Assembly: GCF_009827535.1 (NCBI RefSeq)
Contig: NZ_WTYN01000001.1
Coordinates: 558,001-622,000 of the forward strand
DNA: 64,000 nucleotides
Source: Qipengyuania oceanensis
GTDB lineage: Bacteria; Pseudomonadota; Alphaproteobacteria; Sphingomonadales; Sphingomonadaceae
Direction of reading: 5' to 3'
In this document: positions 25,349-35,366 of the stretch, one piece after another
Layout of the letters: each line of letters begins with the position of its first letter
Position numbering within the stretch: the first letter of the stretch is position 1
The notes under the pieces: model-generated
Seen by the model: the letters and a program-made list of their open reading frames with translations, nothing else
The model's database searches: none
What the model was told of the DNA's origin: nothing
Program-made: the position numbers and the translations under genes

Positions 25349-28129
25349 TCAGGCGGCCGTAAGACCGTAAGCCTCGTAACGATCGTCGATCTGGGGATCG
25401 AGCCTGCGGGCATGGGTCAGGTCGAGCGCGCCAGCCTTGGCATCGCCCTGCCGCTTGCGGATCAAGCCGCGCAGGAACAGGCTTGCCGCCTGGTCCGGTG
25501 CTTTCTCCAGCGCCATCTCGAGATCCTTGAGCGCATCGTCCATCCGGCCCTGACGGTAATACACCAGTGCCCGGCTATCGACGGTCGCTGCAGACTGTCC
25601 CGACAGATCGACCGCCCGGTCGCAATAGGCTTCGGCATCGTCGACATTGTTGTTCCAGATGGCCGCGTGCCAGCAAAGGGCATTGAATACCGCTGATTCG
25701 TTGGGTCGCTCGTCCAGCATCGCTTCGAGCCGGTTCCATGCCTCGCCCTGCCGGTCGGCGTGGCCGGAGTATTCGGACCACATGATCTCCATGTCGAGCT
25801 TCTCGTCGCCCGACAGGCCGAGATCGTCGAGCATGTCGAGCGCTTCGTTCGCCTCGCCGTTGCGCGCCATGTAGCTGGCGAGCATCGAGGCAGTCGCGAG
25901 GTCGCCTTGCAGGTCGAAGGCCGCCTGCGCATCGGCCTGCGCGGCGTCGATGTCGCCGAGAATGAAGTGGATGTTGGCGCGCTCGGCATAGGTTTCCGCA
26001 CTCGCCGTCGTGTCGATGGCGCGGTCGTATTCGGCAAGCGCCTTTTCGTACTGGCGACCGAAACGGTAGAAATTCGCGTTCAGGGCATGGATCGGCGCGG
26101 CATCCTCGCTCACCGCGATCAGCTTGCTGCCGGCGGCGATGTAGGGCTCAATGCGCTTGGCAATCTCGCTGTCCGACAGTTCCCAAAAACGCCTTGCACC
26201 GTGCAACCGGATCTGCGGATCACCGCTGCCGATCCGCGCTATCGCAGTGCGTTGGGCGGGGATGTCGGCGGGCGCGATCTCGGCAGCGATATAGGCGATC
26301 GAATCGTCCAGCCTGACCGTGCTGCCGTCGAGCACGAGCGTCCGCTTGAACCGGCGACCGCCAGCTTCCTCGTCGAGCGAGCGCGTACCGGTCAGCTCGA
26401 TCCGCTCCTGTCCCTCGGGGAGCAGGAATTGCGCCTGCTCTGCCGAGTAATAAGGTCCGTCGAGCCTATAAGGAATGTCGCGCCACAACGAGCGCGCACG
26501 GTCGGTTTCGAACGACCAGCCAATTGACGCGCCGTCCATCGCATAGGTCGAGATGCCTCGATCGTACTTGAAGTTGTCGAAAGTCATTCCCTTCGCTCGC
26601 AGGGTGCCGACGCCGCTGGCTTCGTCGTACGTATAAGCCGCGTCGTAGGTCAGCCCCCCGACGAGGCTTTCGAGATAGGTCATGGCGCGGCCGATAAGGG
26701 TGCGCTCGCTGGTTTCGGAGGCAAGCTGGCGAAACTGTGCCCCGGCGACGCCGCGTGCTTCGATCTCGATCTCGTAGAGCGCCGGAAAATCGACCCCGTT
26801 CCGGAAATCGAAGGTCGTGCGATAGATGCGATCGGGCACTTTCTGCCAGCGCTGCGTCATCGGGGTCAGGTCGCTGCCCGGCTCGGTCAGCGGCAGCGCC
26901 CAGCCGAAGTTCGGAACCTCGTACACGGTATCGTGCCGCGTGCCGGCGCTGGTTCCATCGAGCCAGTAGTCGGTCCCGTCGATGCTGGCACGCACAATCA
27001 TGTGATCGAATGCACCCGGCACAGGTTGCGAGATCGAGGCAACGTCGCCCTGGGTCGAATGGACGAGCACTACTTCGCCATCGATGTCCATTTCGCGCAG
27101 CATGGCGAGCAGCAGCAGGCTCTTCGCCTTGCAATCGCCATAGCGCAGCTGCCACGTATCGGCCGGCGATTGCGGCAGGTAATTGCCGCCATCCATGCCG
27201 TTGGCGAGATAGCTGATCTCGTCCTGCACGACCTGCAGCGCGAGTGCCATGCGCTTCACCGGATCGGAAGTAGCCTGCTCGATCCGTGCAATCTGCTGCG
27301 CGATCGGCCCGCCCGGCGCGATCGTGCCTTCGGTGCCGAAATGGGGAGCCATGGTGGACGAGACATCCTGCCAGTCAGCGAAGCTGCCGACCTGGACGAG
27401 CGGATTGACCAAGAACCGTCGCGGCGCGTCTTCGGGCATCTTCTTGGGCTCGGCGATCGGCATCGAGAACTCGACCACGCGGTATCCGTCGCGCGTCTCA
27501 GGCTCGGGCTTCTCGAGCTGGCCCAGCGTGCCCCAGTTGATCTGCGTGTCGTCCGGCCAGAGCACGCGCAGGCGTCCGAAACCGACCCGCGCCGGCCTCG
27601 CGATGAACCCTTCGCTCACCTGCATCTCGCCATCGAGCGCCTGGTCGCGCGCCGTCGTCGTTGCGGAAACGCGCAACACGTCGCCGACCTGCAGGCGCGG
27701 CACGGAAATCATCGCCGTGAGCTGCCCGTCGACGGTCCGCTTCTCGAGTTGCTGTTCGCGGCGGATGACTTCGGGCTTCACGCCTTCTGCAAGCAGGTCG
27801 ATCGTCTCGCCGCCGCGAATGATCGCCAGCCGGTGGATCGTCAGATCGCCCTTATCCGGCATCCATGCGAATTGCAGCGTGCCGAAGCGCTGCATCGCCT
27901 GCGTCGTCGAAATGTCGTAGGCGAGATCGGTGTAGCGCGTGACGACCCCGTCCTCGAGCGCGACTTGCCGGTCGTAGAGAATCAGGTCCTCGCGCTTGTC
28001 CAATGCGGCGGAAATATCGGCCACCTCGACCCAATCGGGCGCCGGTTGATACAGGACCTGCTCGCCCGCCCGAGCGGGACTTGCAGCGGCAATGATGGCG
28101 ATGGCGGCAGTGCCGGCGAATAGTCTCAT
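25349..28129 (-). CDS. Exported DUF3857/transglutaminase-like protein with TPR repeats
   Basis: 926 residues from ATG 28129, preceded by AGGGGG; the upstream 28 codons of open frame lack a signal sequence. A signal peptide covers residues 1-21. DUF3857 (about 45-230) is followed by a papain-like transglutaminase fold whose triad is visible: Cys333 in RYGDCKAKS, His376 in FDHMIV and Asp391 in YWLDGTSAG. The C-terminal third holds TPR helices (FYRFGRQYEKALAEYDRAI and following). The family acts in the periplasm on unknown substrates. The gene is divergent from purB, with 161 bases between the two starts. Confidence 0.87.
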   Translation of the reverse strand: MRLFAGTAAIAIIAAASPARAGEQVLYQPAPDWVEVADISAALDKREDLILYDRQVALEDGVVTRYTDLAYDISTTQAMQRFGTLQFAWMPDKGDLTIHRLAIIRGGETIDLLAEGVKPEVIRREQQLEKRTVDGQLTAMISVPRLQVGDVLRVSATTTARDQALDGEMQVSEGFIARPARVGFGRLRVLWPDDTQINWGTLGQLEKPEPETRDGYRVVEFSMPIAEPKKMPEDAPRRFLVNPLVQVGSFADWQDVSSTMAPHFGTEGTIAPGGPIAQQIARIEQATSDPVKRMALALQVVQDEISYLANGMDGGNYLPQSPADTWQLRYGDCKAKSLLLLAMLREMDIDGEVVLVHSTQGDVASISQPVPGAFDHMIVRASIDGTDYWLDGTSAGTRHDTVYEVPNFGWALPLTEPGSDLTPMTQRWQKVPDRIYRTTFDFRNGVDFPALYEIEIEARGVAGAQFRQLASETSERTLIGRAMTYLESLVGGLTYDAAYTYDEASGVGTLRAKGMTFDNFKYDRGISTYAMDGASIGWSFETDRARSLWRDIPYRLDGPYYSAEQAQFLLPEGQERIELTGTRSLDEEAGGRRFKRTLVLDGSTVRLDDSIAYIAAEIAPADIPAQRTAIARIGSGDPQIRLHGARRFWELSDSEIAKRIEPYIAAGSKLIAVSEDAAPIHALNANFYRFGRQYEKALAEYDRAIDTTASAETYAERANIHFILGDIDAAQADAQAAFDLQGDLATASMLASYMARNGEANEALDMLDDLGLSGDEKLDMEIMWSEYSGHADRQGEAWNRLEAMLDERPNESAVFNALCWHAAIWNNNVDDAEAYCDRAVDLSGQSAATVDSRALVYYRQGRMDDALKDLEMALEKAPDQAASLFLRGLIRKRQGDAKAGALDLTHARRLDPQIDDRYEAYGLTAA

Positions 28130-28290
28130 GTGATGGCGACCCCCTGGTAACCGAGCTACTCTATCGGCTCCGCACGTCGATGCAAATGCTTCGAAATCCG
28201 CAAGGCTGCGCACTTGCCTTCCGCCCCTGCCCCGACTAGCCGCGCGGCAACGCGATTCCAGCCCGCCAATTCCAGTCCCACGGAGCTCCC

Positions 28291-29604
28291 ATGGTCCCCC
28301 GCTACGCCCGCCCCGAAATGTCCGCTCTGTGGGAGCCGGAAGCCAAGTATCGAATCTGGTTCGAGATCGAGGCCCATGCGACCGAGAAACTGGGCGAACT
28401 GGGCGTCGTTCCGCAGAGTGCAGCGAAGGCGCTCTGGGACTGGTGGGCGACCGATCCCAAGATCGATGTCGAGGCGATCGACGCGATCGAGGCGGTGACC
28501 AAGCACGACGTGATCGCGTTCCTCACTTGGGTCGCCGAGCAGGTGGGCGACGAAGCGCGCTTCATGCACCAGGGCATGACCAGCTCCGACGTGCTCGATA
28601 CCACGCTCGCCGTCCAGCTCGCCCGCGCGACCGACCTGTTGCTGGCCGACATGGATGATCTGCTCGCGGCGATCGAGCGTCGTGCCCGTGAACACAAGTA
28701 CACTCCGACCATCGGGCGCAGCCACGGCATCCACGCCGAGCCGGTGACCTTCGGTCTCAAGCTCGCCCAGGCCTATGCCGAGTTCGCACGCAACCGCGAA
28801 CGCCTGGTCGCGGCGCGCAGGGAAATCGCCACCTGCGCCATCAGCGGCGCGGTCGGCACTTTCGCCAATGTCTCGCCCGCGGTCGAAGCGCATGTCGCCG
28901 ACAAGCTGGGGCTGGAAGCGGAGCCGGTCTCCACCCAGGTTATCCCGCGCGATCGCCACGCCATGTATTTCGCGACACTGGCCGTTGTCGCCGGATCGAT
29001 CGAGCGGGTCGCGGTGGAAATCCGCCACCTGCAACGCACCGAAGTGCTCGAGGCGGAGGAATATTTCTCACCCGGCCAGAAGGGCTCGAGCGCGATGCCG
29101 CACAAGCGCAATCCGATCCTGACGGAGAACCTCACCGGCCAGGCGCGCATGATCCGCGCTTATGCGCTGCCCGCGCTCGAGAACGTGGCCCTGTGGCACG
29201 AACGGGACATCTCGCATTCCTCGGTCGAGCGCTTCATCGGCCCCGACGCGACCATCACGCTCGACTTCGCGCTCGCGCGCCTGACCGGCGTGATCGACAA
29301 GCTGCTCGTGTATCCCGAGCGGATGCAGGCCAACATGGACCGCATGGGCGGCCTCGTGCACTCGCAGCGGGTGCTGCTCGCCCTGACGCAGAACGGGGTC
29401 AGCCGCGAGGATGCCTATCGCCTGGTGCAGCGCAACGCGATGAAGGTGTGGGAATCGGACGGCCAGCTGTCGCTGCTCGATCTGCTCAAGGCCGATCCGG
29501 AAGTGACCGCGGCGCTGACCGAAAGCCAGCTCGAAGAAAAATTCGACCTCGAATACCACTTCAAGGAAGTCGACACGATTTTCGACCGGGTCTTCGGCAA
29601 ATAA
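28291..29604 (+). CDS. purB: Adenylosuccinate lyase
   Basis: 437 residues. It releases fumarate from SAICAR and from adenylosuccinate in purine synthesis. The fumarase/aspartase superfamily signature [11 protein letters not shown] is at residues 265-275, with TSSD (97-100) and [10 protein letters not shown] (142-151) forming the rest of the active site; His146 and Ser266 are the likely acid and base. Start ATG 28291 precedes the conserved [17 protein letters not shown]-terminus. A separate promoter is likely in the 161 bases shared with the divergent DUF3857 gene. Confidence 0.97.
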   Translation: MVPRYARPEMSALWEPEAKYRIWFEIEAHATEKLGELGVVPQSAAKALWDWWATDPKIDVEAIDAIEAVTKHDVIAFLTWVAEQVGDEARFMHQGMTSSDVLDTTLAVQLARATDLLLADMDDLLAAIERRAREHKYTPTIGRSHGIHAEPVTFGLKLAQAYAEFARNRERLVAARREIATCAISGAVGTFANVSPAVEAHVADKLGLEAEPVSTQVIPRDRHAMYFATLAVVAGSIERVAVEIRHLQRTEVLEAEEYFSPGQKGSSAMPHKRNPILTENLTGQARMIRAYALPALENVALWHERDISHSSVERFIGPDATITLDFALARLTGVIDKLLVYPERMQANMDRMGGLVHSQRVLLALTQNGVSREDAYRLVQRNAMKVWESDGQLSLLDLLKADPEVTAALTESQLEEKFDLEYHFKEVDTIFDRVFGK

Positions 29605-29669
29605 CGCTGGTGCTGGATTCGTACGCCGTTCCAGCCTAGCATCGCAGCGAACTGATAGGAGAGAAGGCG

Positions 29670-30095
29670 ATGCAGATCGTCCGCACGGTCGTCTGGGTTC
29701 TGATACTCGTAGTGGTGCTGTTGTTCACGCTGGGCAACTGGGACCAGCAGGTCACTGTCCGCATCTGGCAGAACCTGGTGTGGGATACGCGCCTGCCGGC
29801 CGTCGTGATCGTTTCCTTCCTGCTCGGCATGCTGCCCATGTGGCTCATTCTGCGCGGCACGAGCTGGCGCCTCAATCGCCGGATCGGCCATCTCGAACAG
29901 GCCACCCGCACCGTCCACGGCCATACTGCGGACGCCGGCGCCACTGCGACCGGAGCCACCGCGTCCGCCGCGGCCACTACCGGCGAACCGCTCGATGACA
30001 CTGATGCCGCGCCCGCCCCGACCCCGCATCCCGACGGTCCGCGTCCGCTCGACCCGCCGCGCTCGGTGACCAACGACAAGCTCAAGCCCGAATGA
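29670..30095 (+). CDS. LapA-like (DUF1049) membrane protein
   Basis: 141 residues. Two membrane helices (about residues 4-22 and 45-65) separated by WDQQVTVRIWQNLVWDTRLP are the LapA/DUF1049 pattern; E. coli LapA helps control lipopolysaccharide synthesis through LapB and FtsH. Here the second half is a low-complexity Ala/Thr/Pro tail of about 60 residues not seen in E. coli LapA. A GATAGGAGAGAAGG ribosome-binding region precedes ATG 29670. Its stop overlaps the pyrF start by four bases, so it heads the pyrF-trp cluster. Confidence 0.8.
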   Translation: MQIVRTVVWVLILVVVLLFTLGNWDQQVTVRIWQNLVWDTRLPAVVIVSFLLGMLPMWLILRGTSWRLNRRIGHLEQATRTVHGHTADAGATATGATASAAATTGEPLDDTDAAPAPTPHPDGPRPLDPPRSVTNDKLKPE

Positions 30096-30769
30096 GCAAT
30101 CCCGTCTTCCTCGCCGTCGACGTGCCGCAGCTCGATGCGGCAAAGGCGCTGGCCCAGATGGTCAAGGGCCATGTCGGCGGCCTGAAGCTGGGTCTGGAAT
30201 TCTTCTGCGCGCACGGATCGCACGGTGTCCACGAAGTCGCCCACGCCAGCGGGCTGCCGATTTTCCTCGACCTCAAGCTGCACGACATCCCCAATACCGT
30301 CGCCGGGGCGATGCAGGCGATCCACGTCCTCGAACCGGCGATCGTCACCGTACATGCGGGCGGCGGACGCGCGATGATGGAAGACGCCAAGGCAGCCGCC
30401 GGCGAGCACACGAAGGTCGTCGCAGTCACCTTGCTGACCAGCCTCGACGAGCGCGATCTGGAGCGCACCGGGGTTACGGGCACACCACACGATCACGTGA
30501 TGCGGCTTGCCGATCTGGCCCAGGATGCCGGGCTCGACGGCATCGTGTGCTCGGGTCATGAAGTGAAAAGCGTCCACAAGCGCTGGAAGGACGGCTTCTT
30601 CGTCGTACCCGGCCTGCGTCCCGAAGGGAGCGCCGCAGGTGACCAGAAACGCGTGGTGACGCCGCGCCAGGCGCGCGACGACGGGGCGAGTGTGCTGGTC
30701 ATCGGACGCCCGATCAGCCGGGCCGACGATCCGGCCCAGGCCGCCCGCGCGATCGAGGCGACGCTCTAG
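30092..30769 (+). CDS. pyrF: Orotidine 5'-phosphate decarboxylase
   Basis: 225 residues. It converts OMP to UMP, the last step of de novo pyrimidine synthesis. The active-site motif FLDLKLHDIPNT gives Asp60, Lys62 and Asp65; VTVHAGGG and VVPGLRPEG form the phosphate-binding strands of the TIM barrel. ATG 30092 overlaps the stop of the LapA-like gene (ATGA). The trp genes follow after the SIMPL gene. Confidence 0.97.
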   Translation: MSNPVFLAVDVPQLDAAKALAQMVKGHVGGLKLGLEFFCAHGSHGVHEVAHASGLPIFLDLKLHDIPNTVAGAMQAIHVLEPAIVTVHAGGGRAMMEDAKAAAGEHTKVVAVTLLTSLDERDLERTGVTGTPHDHVMRLADLAQDAGLDGIVCSGHEVKSVHKRWKDGFFVVPGLRPEGSAAGDQKRVVTPRQARDDGASVLVIGRPISRADDPAQAARAIEATL

Positions 30770-30843
30770 TCCGACGAGACGTTCAGCGGAACGAAACCCG
30801 CGCGGCGCGACTTCCACCTGCAGACAGACAGGGAGTCGTTTTC

Positions 30844-31644
30844 ATGAAGTTACTCGCACCCTTGCTCGTTGCCGGCGCTGCACTCGCCTTGCCGCTCGCG
30901 CCGGCGGCAGCGCAAACAGTCCAGCCCGACATGGCCATCGCGCCGGGCCACAGCCTGTTGACCGTGAGCGGCGAAGGCCGTTCGTACAAGGAACCGGACA
31001 TGGCCGTCTTCACCGCCGGCGTTACGTCGCAAGGTCGCACTGCGGCCGAAGCGCTGGCGTCCAATGCCCGGTCGATGGAACAGGTCATCGCCGCGCTGAA
31101 ACGCGCCGGGATCGCCGAGCGCGACATCCAGACCAGCAATCTTTCGATCAATCCGGTCTATCGCGATCCGAATCGCGAGGCGGCGATGGCCGCGCGCGCC
31201 GGGCAGCCCTATGTCGCGCCCGCACCCGAAGACCAGATCCCCACCATCATCGGCTACCAGGCGAACAATTCCGTCTCCGTTCGCCAGCGCAAGCTCGGCG
31301 ATTACGGCAAGGTGATCGACACCCTCGCCGCCGCAGGAGCGAACCAGATCAACGGCCCGAATTTCCAGCTCGACGAGCCCGGCCCGGCGCTCGACGATGC
31401 GCGCAAGCAAGCCGTCGCCGAAGCGCGCGACCGCGCGCAACTCTACGCCAATGCACTGGGGCTGAGGATCGTGCGGGTCGTCTCGCTCAACGAAAGCGGC
31501 GGCTACTATGCGCCCCAGCCGCGCATGTTCGGCGAGAGCGCGATGCGCGCCCCGCCCGCGCCGCCTCCGCCGCCTTCCGCGGTCCTGCCCGGCGAGATGC
31601 AGATGACCGCCAGCGTGACCATCCAGTACGAGCTCGCCCCGTAA
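30844..31644 (+). CDS. SIMPL (DUF541) domain exported protein
   Basis: 266 residues with a clear signal peptide (about 1-23, ending PAAAQ). The SIMPL/DUF541 domain starts with [23 protein letters not shown] and contains AIAAL-type helix [22 protein letters not shown]. Members are periplasmic and have been tied to stress responses; their biochemistry is unknown. A Pro-rich stretch ([10 protein letters not shown]) precedes the last strand, [13 protein letters not shown]. It sits between pyrF and trpF on the same strand, interrupting their common adjacency, with 74 and 50 bases on either side. Confidence 0.88.
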   Translation: MKLLAPLLVAGAALALPLAPAAAQTVQPDMAIAPGHSLLTVSGEGRSYKEPDMAVFTAGVTSQGRTAAEALASNARSMEQVIAALKRAGIAERDIQTSNLSINPVYRDPNREAAMAARAGQPYVAPAPEDQIPTIIGYQANNSVSVRQRKLGDYGKVIDTLAAAGANQINGPNFQLDEPGPALDDARKQAVAEARDRAQLYANALGLRIVRVVSLNESGGYYAPQPRMFGESAMRAPPAPPPPPSAVLPGEMQMTASVTIQYELAP

Positions 31645-31694
31645 CCGCGAGCGCGCTTTCCCCGGCCGTGGCTTTGGCCTAGAGGCGCAGGGCC

Positions 31695-32333
31695 ATGGCC
31701 GGACCTCACATCAAGATCTGCGGCGTTTCGTCGCCTGCCGCGCTCGATGCGACGATCGCCGCGCGCGCGAGCCATGTCGGCTTCAATTTCTACCCGCCCT
31801 CGCCCCGCTACGCCTCGCCCCTCGACGTGGCCGCACTGGCTGCGCGTGCCGCGGGCCGGATCACGCGGGTCGGTGTGTTCGTGGACGCCGACGACGATTT
31901 CCTCGCCGAGCATCTCGGCGCCGGCAATCTCGATGCAATCCAGCTTCACGGCAGCGAGACGCCTGCGCGTACGGCACAGGTGAAGGCACGCTTCGGTCTG
32001 CCGGTGTGGAAAGTCATCGCCGTGACGACTGCCGAGGACATCGCCAGGGCGCAGGCCTACCAGGGGGCAGCCGATTTCATCCTGTTCGATGCGAAGACCC
32101 CCAAGGGCGCGCTGCCGGGCGGCATGGGCCTCGCCTTCGACTGGTCGCTGCTCGCGGCCTATCGCGGTGCGCTGCCCTGGGGCCTTGCGGGAGGGCTATC
32201 CCCCGCCAACGTCGCCGAAGCCGTGGACCGGACCGGTGCGCCGCTGGTCGACACATCGAGCGGCGTCGAGAGCGCGCCGGGGGTCAAGGATGTGGACTTG
32301 ATCGCCGCCTTCTGCAAAGCGGCTGGCCGATGA
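31695..32333 (+). CDS. trpF: Phosphoribosylanthranilate isomerase
   Basis: 212 residues. It isomerises phosphoribosylanthranilate in tryptophan synthesis. The TIM-barrel acid/base pair is visible as Cys9 (IKICG) and Asp132 (FDAKTP); [11 protein letters not shown] and [14 protein letters not shown] are the phosphate-binding loops. ATG 31695 follows a GAGGCGCAGGG region. The stop overlaps the trpB start (ATGA), so trpF and trpB are coupled. Confidence 0.96.
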   Translation: MAGPHIKICGVSSPAALDATIAARASHVGFNFYPPSPRYASPLDVAALAARAAGRITRVGVFVDADDDFLAEHLGAGNLDAIQLHGSETPARTAQVKARFGLPVWKVIAVTTAEDIARAQAYQGAADFILFDAKTPKGALPGGMGLAFDWSLLAAYRGALPWGLAGGLSPANVAEAVDRTGAPLVDTSSGVESAPGVKDVDLIAAFCKAAGR

Positions 32334-33544
32334 CAGAGCAGAACAATTCTTTCCGCCAGATGCCCGATGAACGCGGCCATTTCGGCGATTACGGCGGGCG
32401 CTATGTGGCGGAAACGCTGATGCCGCTCGTGCTCGACCTCGAGCGTGAATATCGCGCGGCGCAGGCCGATCCCGCCTTCCAGGCGCAATTCGACGATTTG
32501 CTGGAGCATTACGTCGGTCGCCCCTCCCCGCTCTATTTCGCCGAGCGGCTGACCGAGGCACTCGGCGGCGCGCAGGTCTGGTTCAAGCGCGACGAGCTCA
32601 ATCACACCGGCGCGCACAAGATCAACAATTGCATCGGACAGATCCTGCTCGCGATCCGGATGGGCAAGACGCGCATCATCGCGGAAACCGGCGCGGGCCA
32701 GCACGGGGTCGCCACGGCGACCGTCTGCGCACGCTTCGGCCTGCCTTGCGTCGTCTACATGGGCGCAGAAGACATCCGCCGCCAGCAACCTAACGTTTTT
32801 CGCATGAAGCTGCTCGGTGCAGAGGTCGTGCCGGTCACCAGCGGGCGCGGCACGCTGAAGGACGCGATGAACGAAGGGCTGCGCGACTGGGTCGCGAATG
32901 TCCACGACACTTTTTACATCATCGGCACCGCTGCTGGCCCGCATCCGTATCCGGAGCTCGTCCGCGACTTCCAGAGCGTGATCGGCAAGGAAGCGCGCCA
33001 ACAGATGCAGGACCGCATTGGCCGCCTGCCCGATTTGCTGGTGGCAGCCATCGGCGGCGGCTCCAACGCGCTCGGCCTATTCCACCCCTTCCTCGACGAC
33101 GCGGATGTCAAAATGCTCGGGGTCGAGGCGGCCGGCTACGGCCTTGACGGCGACCAGCACGCAGCGAGCCTGCTCGGCGGGTTCCCGGGCGTGCTCCACG
33201 GCAACAAGACCTACCTGCTGCAGGACGAGGATGGCCAAATCACCGAAGGCCACTCGATCAGCGCGGGGCTCGACTATCCCGGTATCGGGCCGGAACACGC
33301 CTGGCTGAAAGATACGGGCCGCGTCGAATATACCGCCGTCACCGACGACGAGGCGCTCGACGCCTTCCAGCTGCTGTGCCGGACCGAGGGTATCATCCCG
33401 GCGCTCGAACCCAGCCACGCCATCGCTGCCGTGGCCAAGGTCGCCAAGACCATGGACCGCGACCGGATCATCCTCGCCAACCTCTGCGGCCGCGGGGACA
33501 AGGACATTTTCACTGTGGCGGAGAAGCTGGGAGTGGAGATGTGA
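32330..33544 (+). CDS. trpB: Tryptophan synthase beta subunit
   Basis: 404 residues. The beta subunit joins indole and serine with PLP. Lys97 in [10 protein letters not shown] is the Schiff-base lysine; ETGAGQHG (residues 118-125 region) binds the substrate carboxylate and [10 protein letters not shown] the PLP phosphate. ATG 32330 overlaps the trpF stop; a longer frame upstream lies inside trpF. The TGA stop overlaps the GTG start of a 61-residue membrane protein placed between trpB and trpA. Confidence 0.97.
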   Translation: MTEQNNSFRQMPDERGHFGDYGGRYVAETLMPLVLDLEREYRAAQADPAFQAQFDDLLEHYVGRPSPLYFAERLTEALGGAQVWFKRDELNHTGAHKINNCIGQILLAIRMGKTRIIAETGAGQHGVATATVCARFGLPCVVYMGAEDIRRQQPNVFRMKLLGAEVVPVTSGRGTLKDAMNEGLRDWVANVHDTFYIIGTAAGPHPYPELVRDFQSVIGKEARQQMQDRIGRLPDLLVAAIGGGSNALGLFHPFLDDADVKMLGVEAAGYGLDGDQHAASLLGGFPGVLHGNKTYLLQDEDGQITEGHSISAGLDYPGIGPEHAWLKDTGRVEYTAVTDDEALDAFQLLCRTEGIIPALEPSHAIAAVAKVAKTMDRDRIILANLCGRGDKDIFTVAEKLGVEM

Positions 33545-33726
33545 CGGTTTCTCCTGCCCGAGGTCTCGTTTTCTTTATCATCGGCCTTCCGATCGGCTTT
33601 ATCCTGACGTCCCTCGGTTTCGTCGTTACCCAACGTGCCATCGACGCCCCGGCGCTAGCACCTTATGCTGCGGCAATAGCGGTATTGGTCGGCCTCGCGG
33701 CAGCCTTGTGGAAACCAGCCGCATGA
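33541..33726 (+). CDS. 61-residue membrane protein between trpB and trpA
   Basis: Read from GTG 33541, which shares GTGA with the trpB stop, to a TGA that overlaps the trpA ATG. The product has two hydrophobic helices (about residues 10-26 and 38-56) separated by a short polar turn (TQRAIDAP). I do not recognise a family. The evidence that it is a gene is its exact overlap with both neighbours, which keeps translation running from trpB to trpA, and its clean hydrophobic pattern. In most bacteria trpB and trpA overlap directly, so this insertion is unusual. Confidence 0.6.
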   Translation: MTVSPARGLVFFIIGLPIGFILTSLGFVVTQRAIDAPALAPYAAAIAVLVGLAAALWKPAA

Positions 33727-34514
33727 CCCGCCTCTCCGACGCCTTCGCCAAGCCCCACGCCGCGCTCGTCTGCTTCATCACCGCAGGCGACGGCGACACT
33801 GCCGCCAATCTCGACGCACTGGTCGAGGGCGGCGCGGATGTGATCGAGCTTGGCATGCCCTTCACCGATCCGATGGCCGATGGTCCGGCGATCCAGGAAG
33901 CGAACCTGCGCAGCTTCGGCAAGGGTACGACCACCGCCGATGTTTTTGCGATCGCCAGCGCATTCCGGTCACGCCATCCGGATGTGCCGCTGGTGCTGAT
34001 GGGCTATGCCAACCCGATGATCCGGCGCGGGCCGGAATGGTTCGCCAGTTCGGCGAAGGACGCAGGCGTCGACGGCGTGATCTGCGTCGACATTCCGCCG
34101 GAGGAGGACGACGCGCTCGGCCCGGCCCTGCGCGCCAATGGCATCGCCCCGATCCGCCTCGCCACGCCGACCACCGATGCGAAGCGCCTGCCGCAGGTGC
34201 TCGAGAATTCGTCCGGCTTCCTCTACTACGTCGCGGTGGCCGGCATAACCGGGATGCAGCAGGCGGCGATCGAATCGATCGAGGCAAATGTCAGCCGTAT
34301 CAAGCGATCGACCGAGATACCCGTCGCGGTGGGATTCGGTGTAAGAACACCCGAACAAGCCGCTGAAATCGCCCAAGTCGCGGACGGCGTCGTCGTCGGC
34401 TCCGCACTGGTCGAACTGGTCGGCAAACATGGCGTCGATGCCCCCGCCCGCTTGCGCGAACTGACGGCAAGTCTTGCCAAGGCCGTGCATTCCGCCGCAA
34501 AGGCAGCCGCATGA
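33723..34514 (+). CDS. trpA: Tryptophan synthase alpha subunit
   Basis: 263 residues from ATG 33723. The alpha subunit cleaves indole-3-glycerol phosphate and passes indole to the beta subunit. The acid/base residues are Glu42 (VIELGMPF) and Asp53 (DPMADGP); [22 protein letters not shown] and [12 protein letters not shown] are the other barrel motifs. The ATG overlaps the stop of the 61-residue ORF and the stop overlaps the accD start. Confidence 0.96.
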   Translation: MTRLSDAFAKPHAALVCFITAGDGDTAANLDALVEGGADVIELGMPFTDPMADGPAIQEANLRSFGKGTTTADVFAIASAFRSRHPDVPLVLMGYANPMIRRGPEWFASSAKDAGVDGVICVDIPPEEDDALGPALRANGIAPIRLATPTTDAKRLPQVLENSSGFLYYVAVAGITGMQQAAIESIEANVSRIKRSTEIPVAVGFGVRTPEQAAEIAQVADGVVVGSALVELVGKHGVDAPARLRELTASLAKAVHSAAKAAA

Positions 34515-35359
34515 ACTGGCTCACTCGCGTACGCAATTCTATCTCCTGGCTGCCCAAGCGCAGCACCGACAAGGACTTGTGGGTGAAATGCCCCGGCTGC
34601 CAGGAAATGATCTTCGCCAAGGAATATGAGGAAAACTGCTACGTCTGCCCGCGCTGCGAGCACCATGGCCGCATCGGCGCGGACGAGCGGCTGGCGATGC
34701 TGCTCGACGAAGGGTTCGAGATGCTCGCGCAGCCAGAGGTCAAGGAAGACCCGCTCAAGTTCAAGGATTCGAAGAAGTACACCGACCGGCTCAAGCAGGC
34801 GCGCGCCAAGAGCCCCCACGCCGATGCCTTCAGCGTCGGCAGCGGAACGATCGACGGTCATCCGGCGGTGGTCGGCGTGCAGGATTTCGGCTTCATGGGT
34901 GGCAGCATGGGCATGGCGGTGGGTACGGCCTTCTGCCAGGGCGCCGAGCGCGCGCTGAGCCGCAAATGCCCCTACGTGGTGGTGACTGCCGCTGGCGGAG
35001 CGCGTATGCAGGAAGGCATCCTCAGCCTGATGCAGATGCCCAAGGCGACCGTGATGACCCGGCGCCTGAAGGAAGCCGGCCTGCCCTACATCGTCGTGCT
35101 CAGCGATCCCACGACGGGCGGCGTGACCGCGAGCTACGCCATGCTCGGCGACATCCACATCGCCGAGCCTAACGCCCTGATCGGCTTCGCCGGCCAGCGG
35201 GTGATCCAGGATACGATTCGCGAGCAATTGCCCGAAGGCTTCCAGCGCTCCGAGTATCTCTACAAGCACGGCATGGTCGACATGGTGGTCCACCGGCATG
35301 ACCTGAAGACCCGGCTGGCGAGCGTGCTGGACTACCTCGCGCCCAAGAAGGCTGCCTGA
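34511..35359 (+). CDS. accD: Acetyl-CoA carboxylase carboxyltransferase beta subunit
   Basis: 282 residues. With AccA it transfers carboxyl from biotin to acetyl-CoA to make malonyl-CoA for fatty acid synthesis. An N-terminal zinc ribbon (Cys27, Cys30, Cys46, Cys49) is followed by the crotonase-like domain with [23 protein letters not shown] and [11 protein letters not shown]. It overlaps trpA by four bases; the trpA-accD-folC order is common in proteobacteria. Confidence 0.98.
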   Translation: MNWLTRVRNSISWLPKRSTDKDLWVKCPGCQEMIFAKEYEENCYVCPRCEHHGRIGADERLAMLLDEGFEMLAQPEVKEDPLKFKDSKKYTDRLKQARAKSPHADAFSVGSGTIDGHPAVVGVQDFGFMGGSMGMAVGTAFCQGAERALSRKCPYVVVTAAGGARMQEGILSLMQMPKATVMTRRLKEAGLPYIVVLSDPTTGGVTASYAMLGDIHIAEPNALIGFAGQRVIQDTIREQLPEGFQRSEYLYKHGMVDMVVHRHDLKTRLASVLDYLAPKKAA

Positions 35360-35366
35360 ACCCGCG

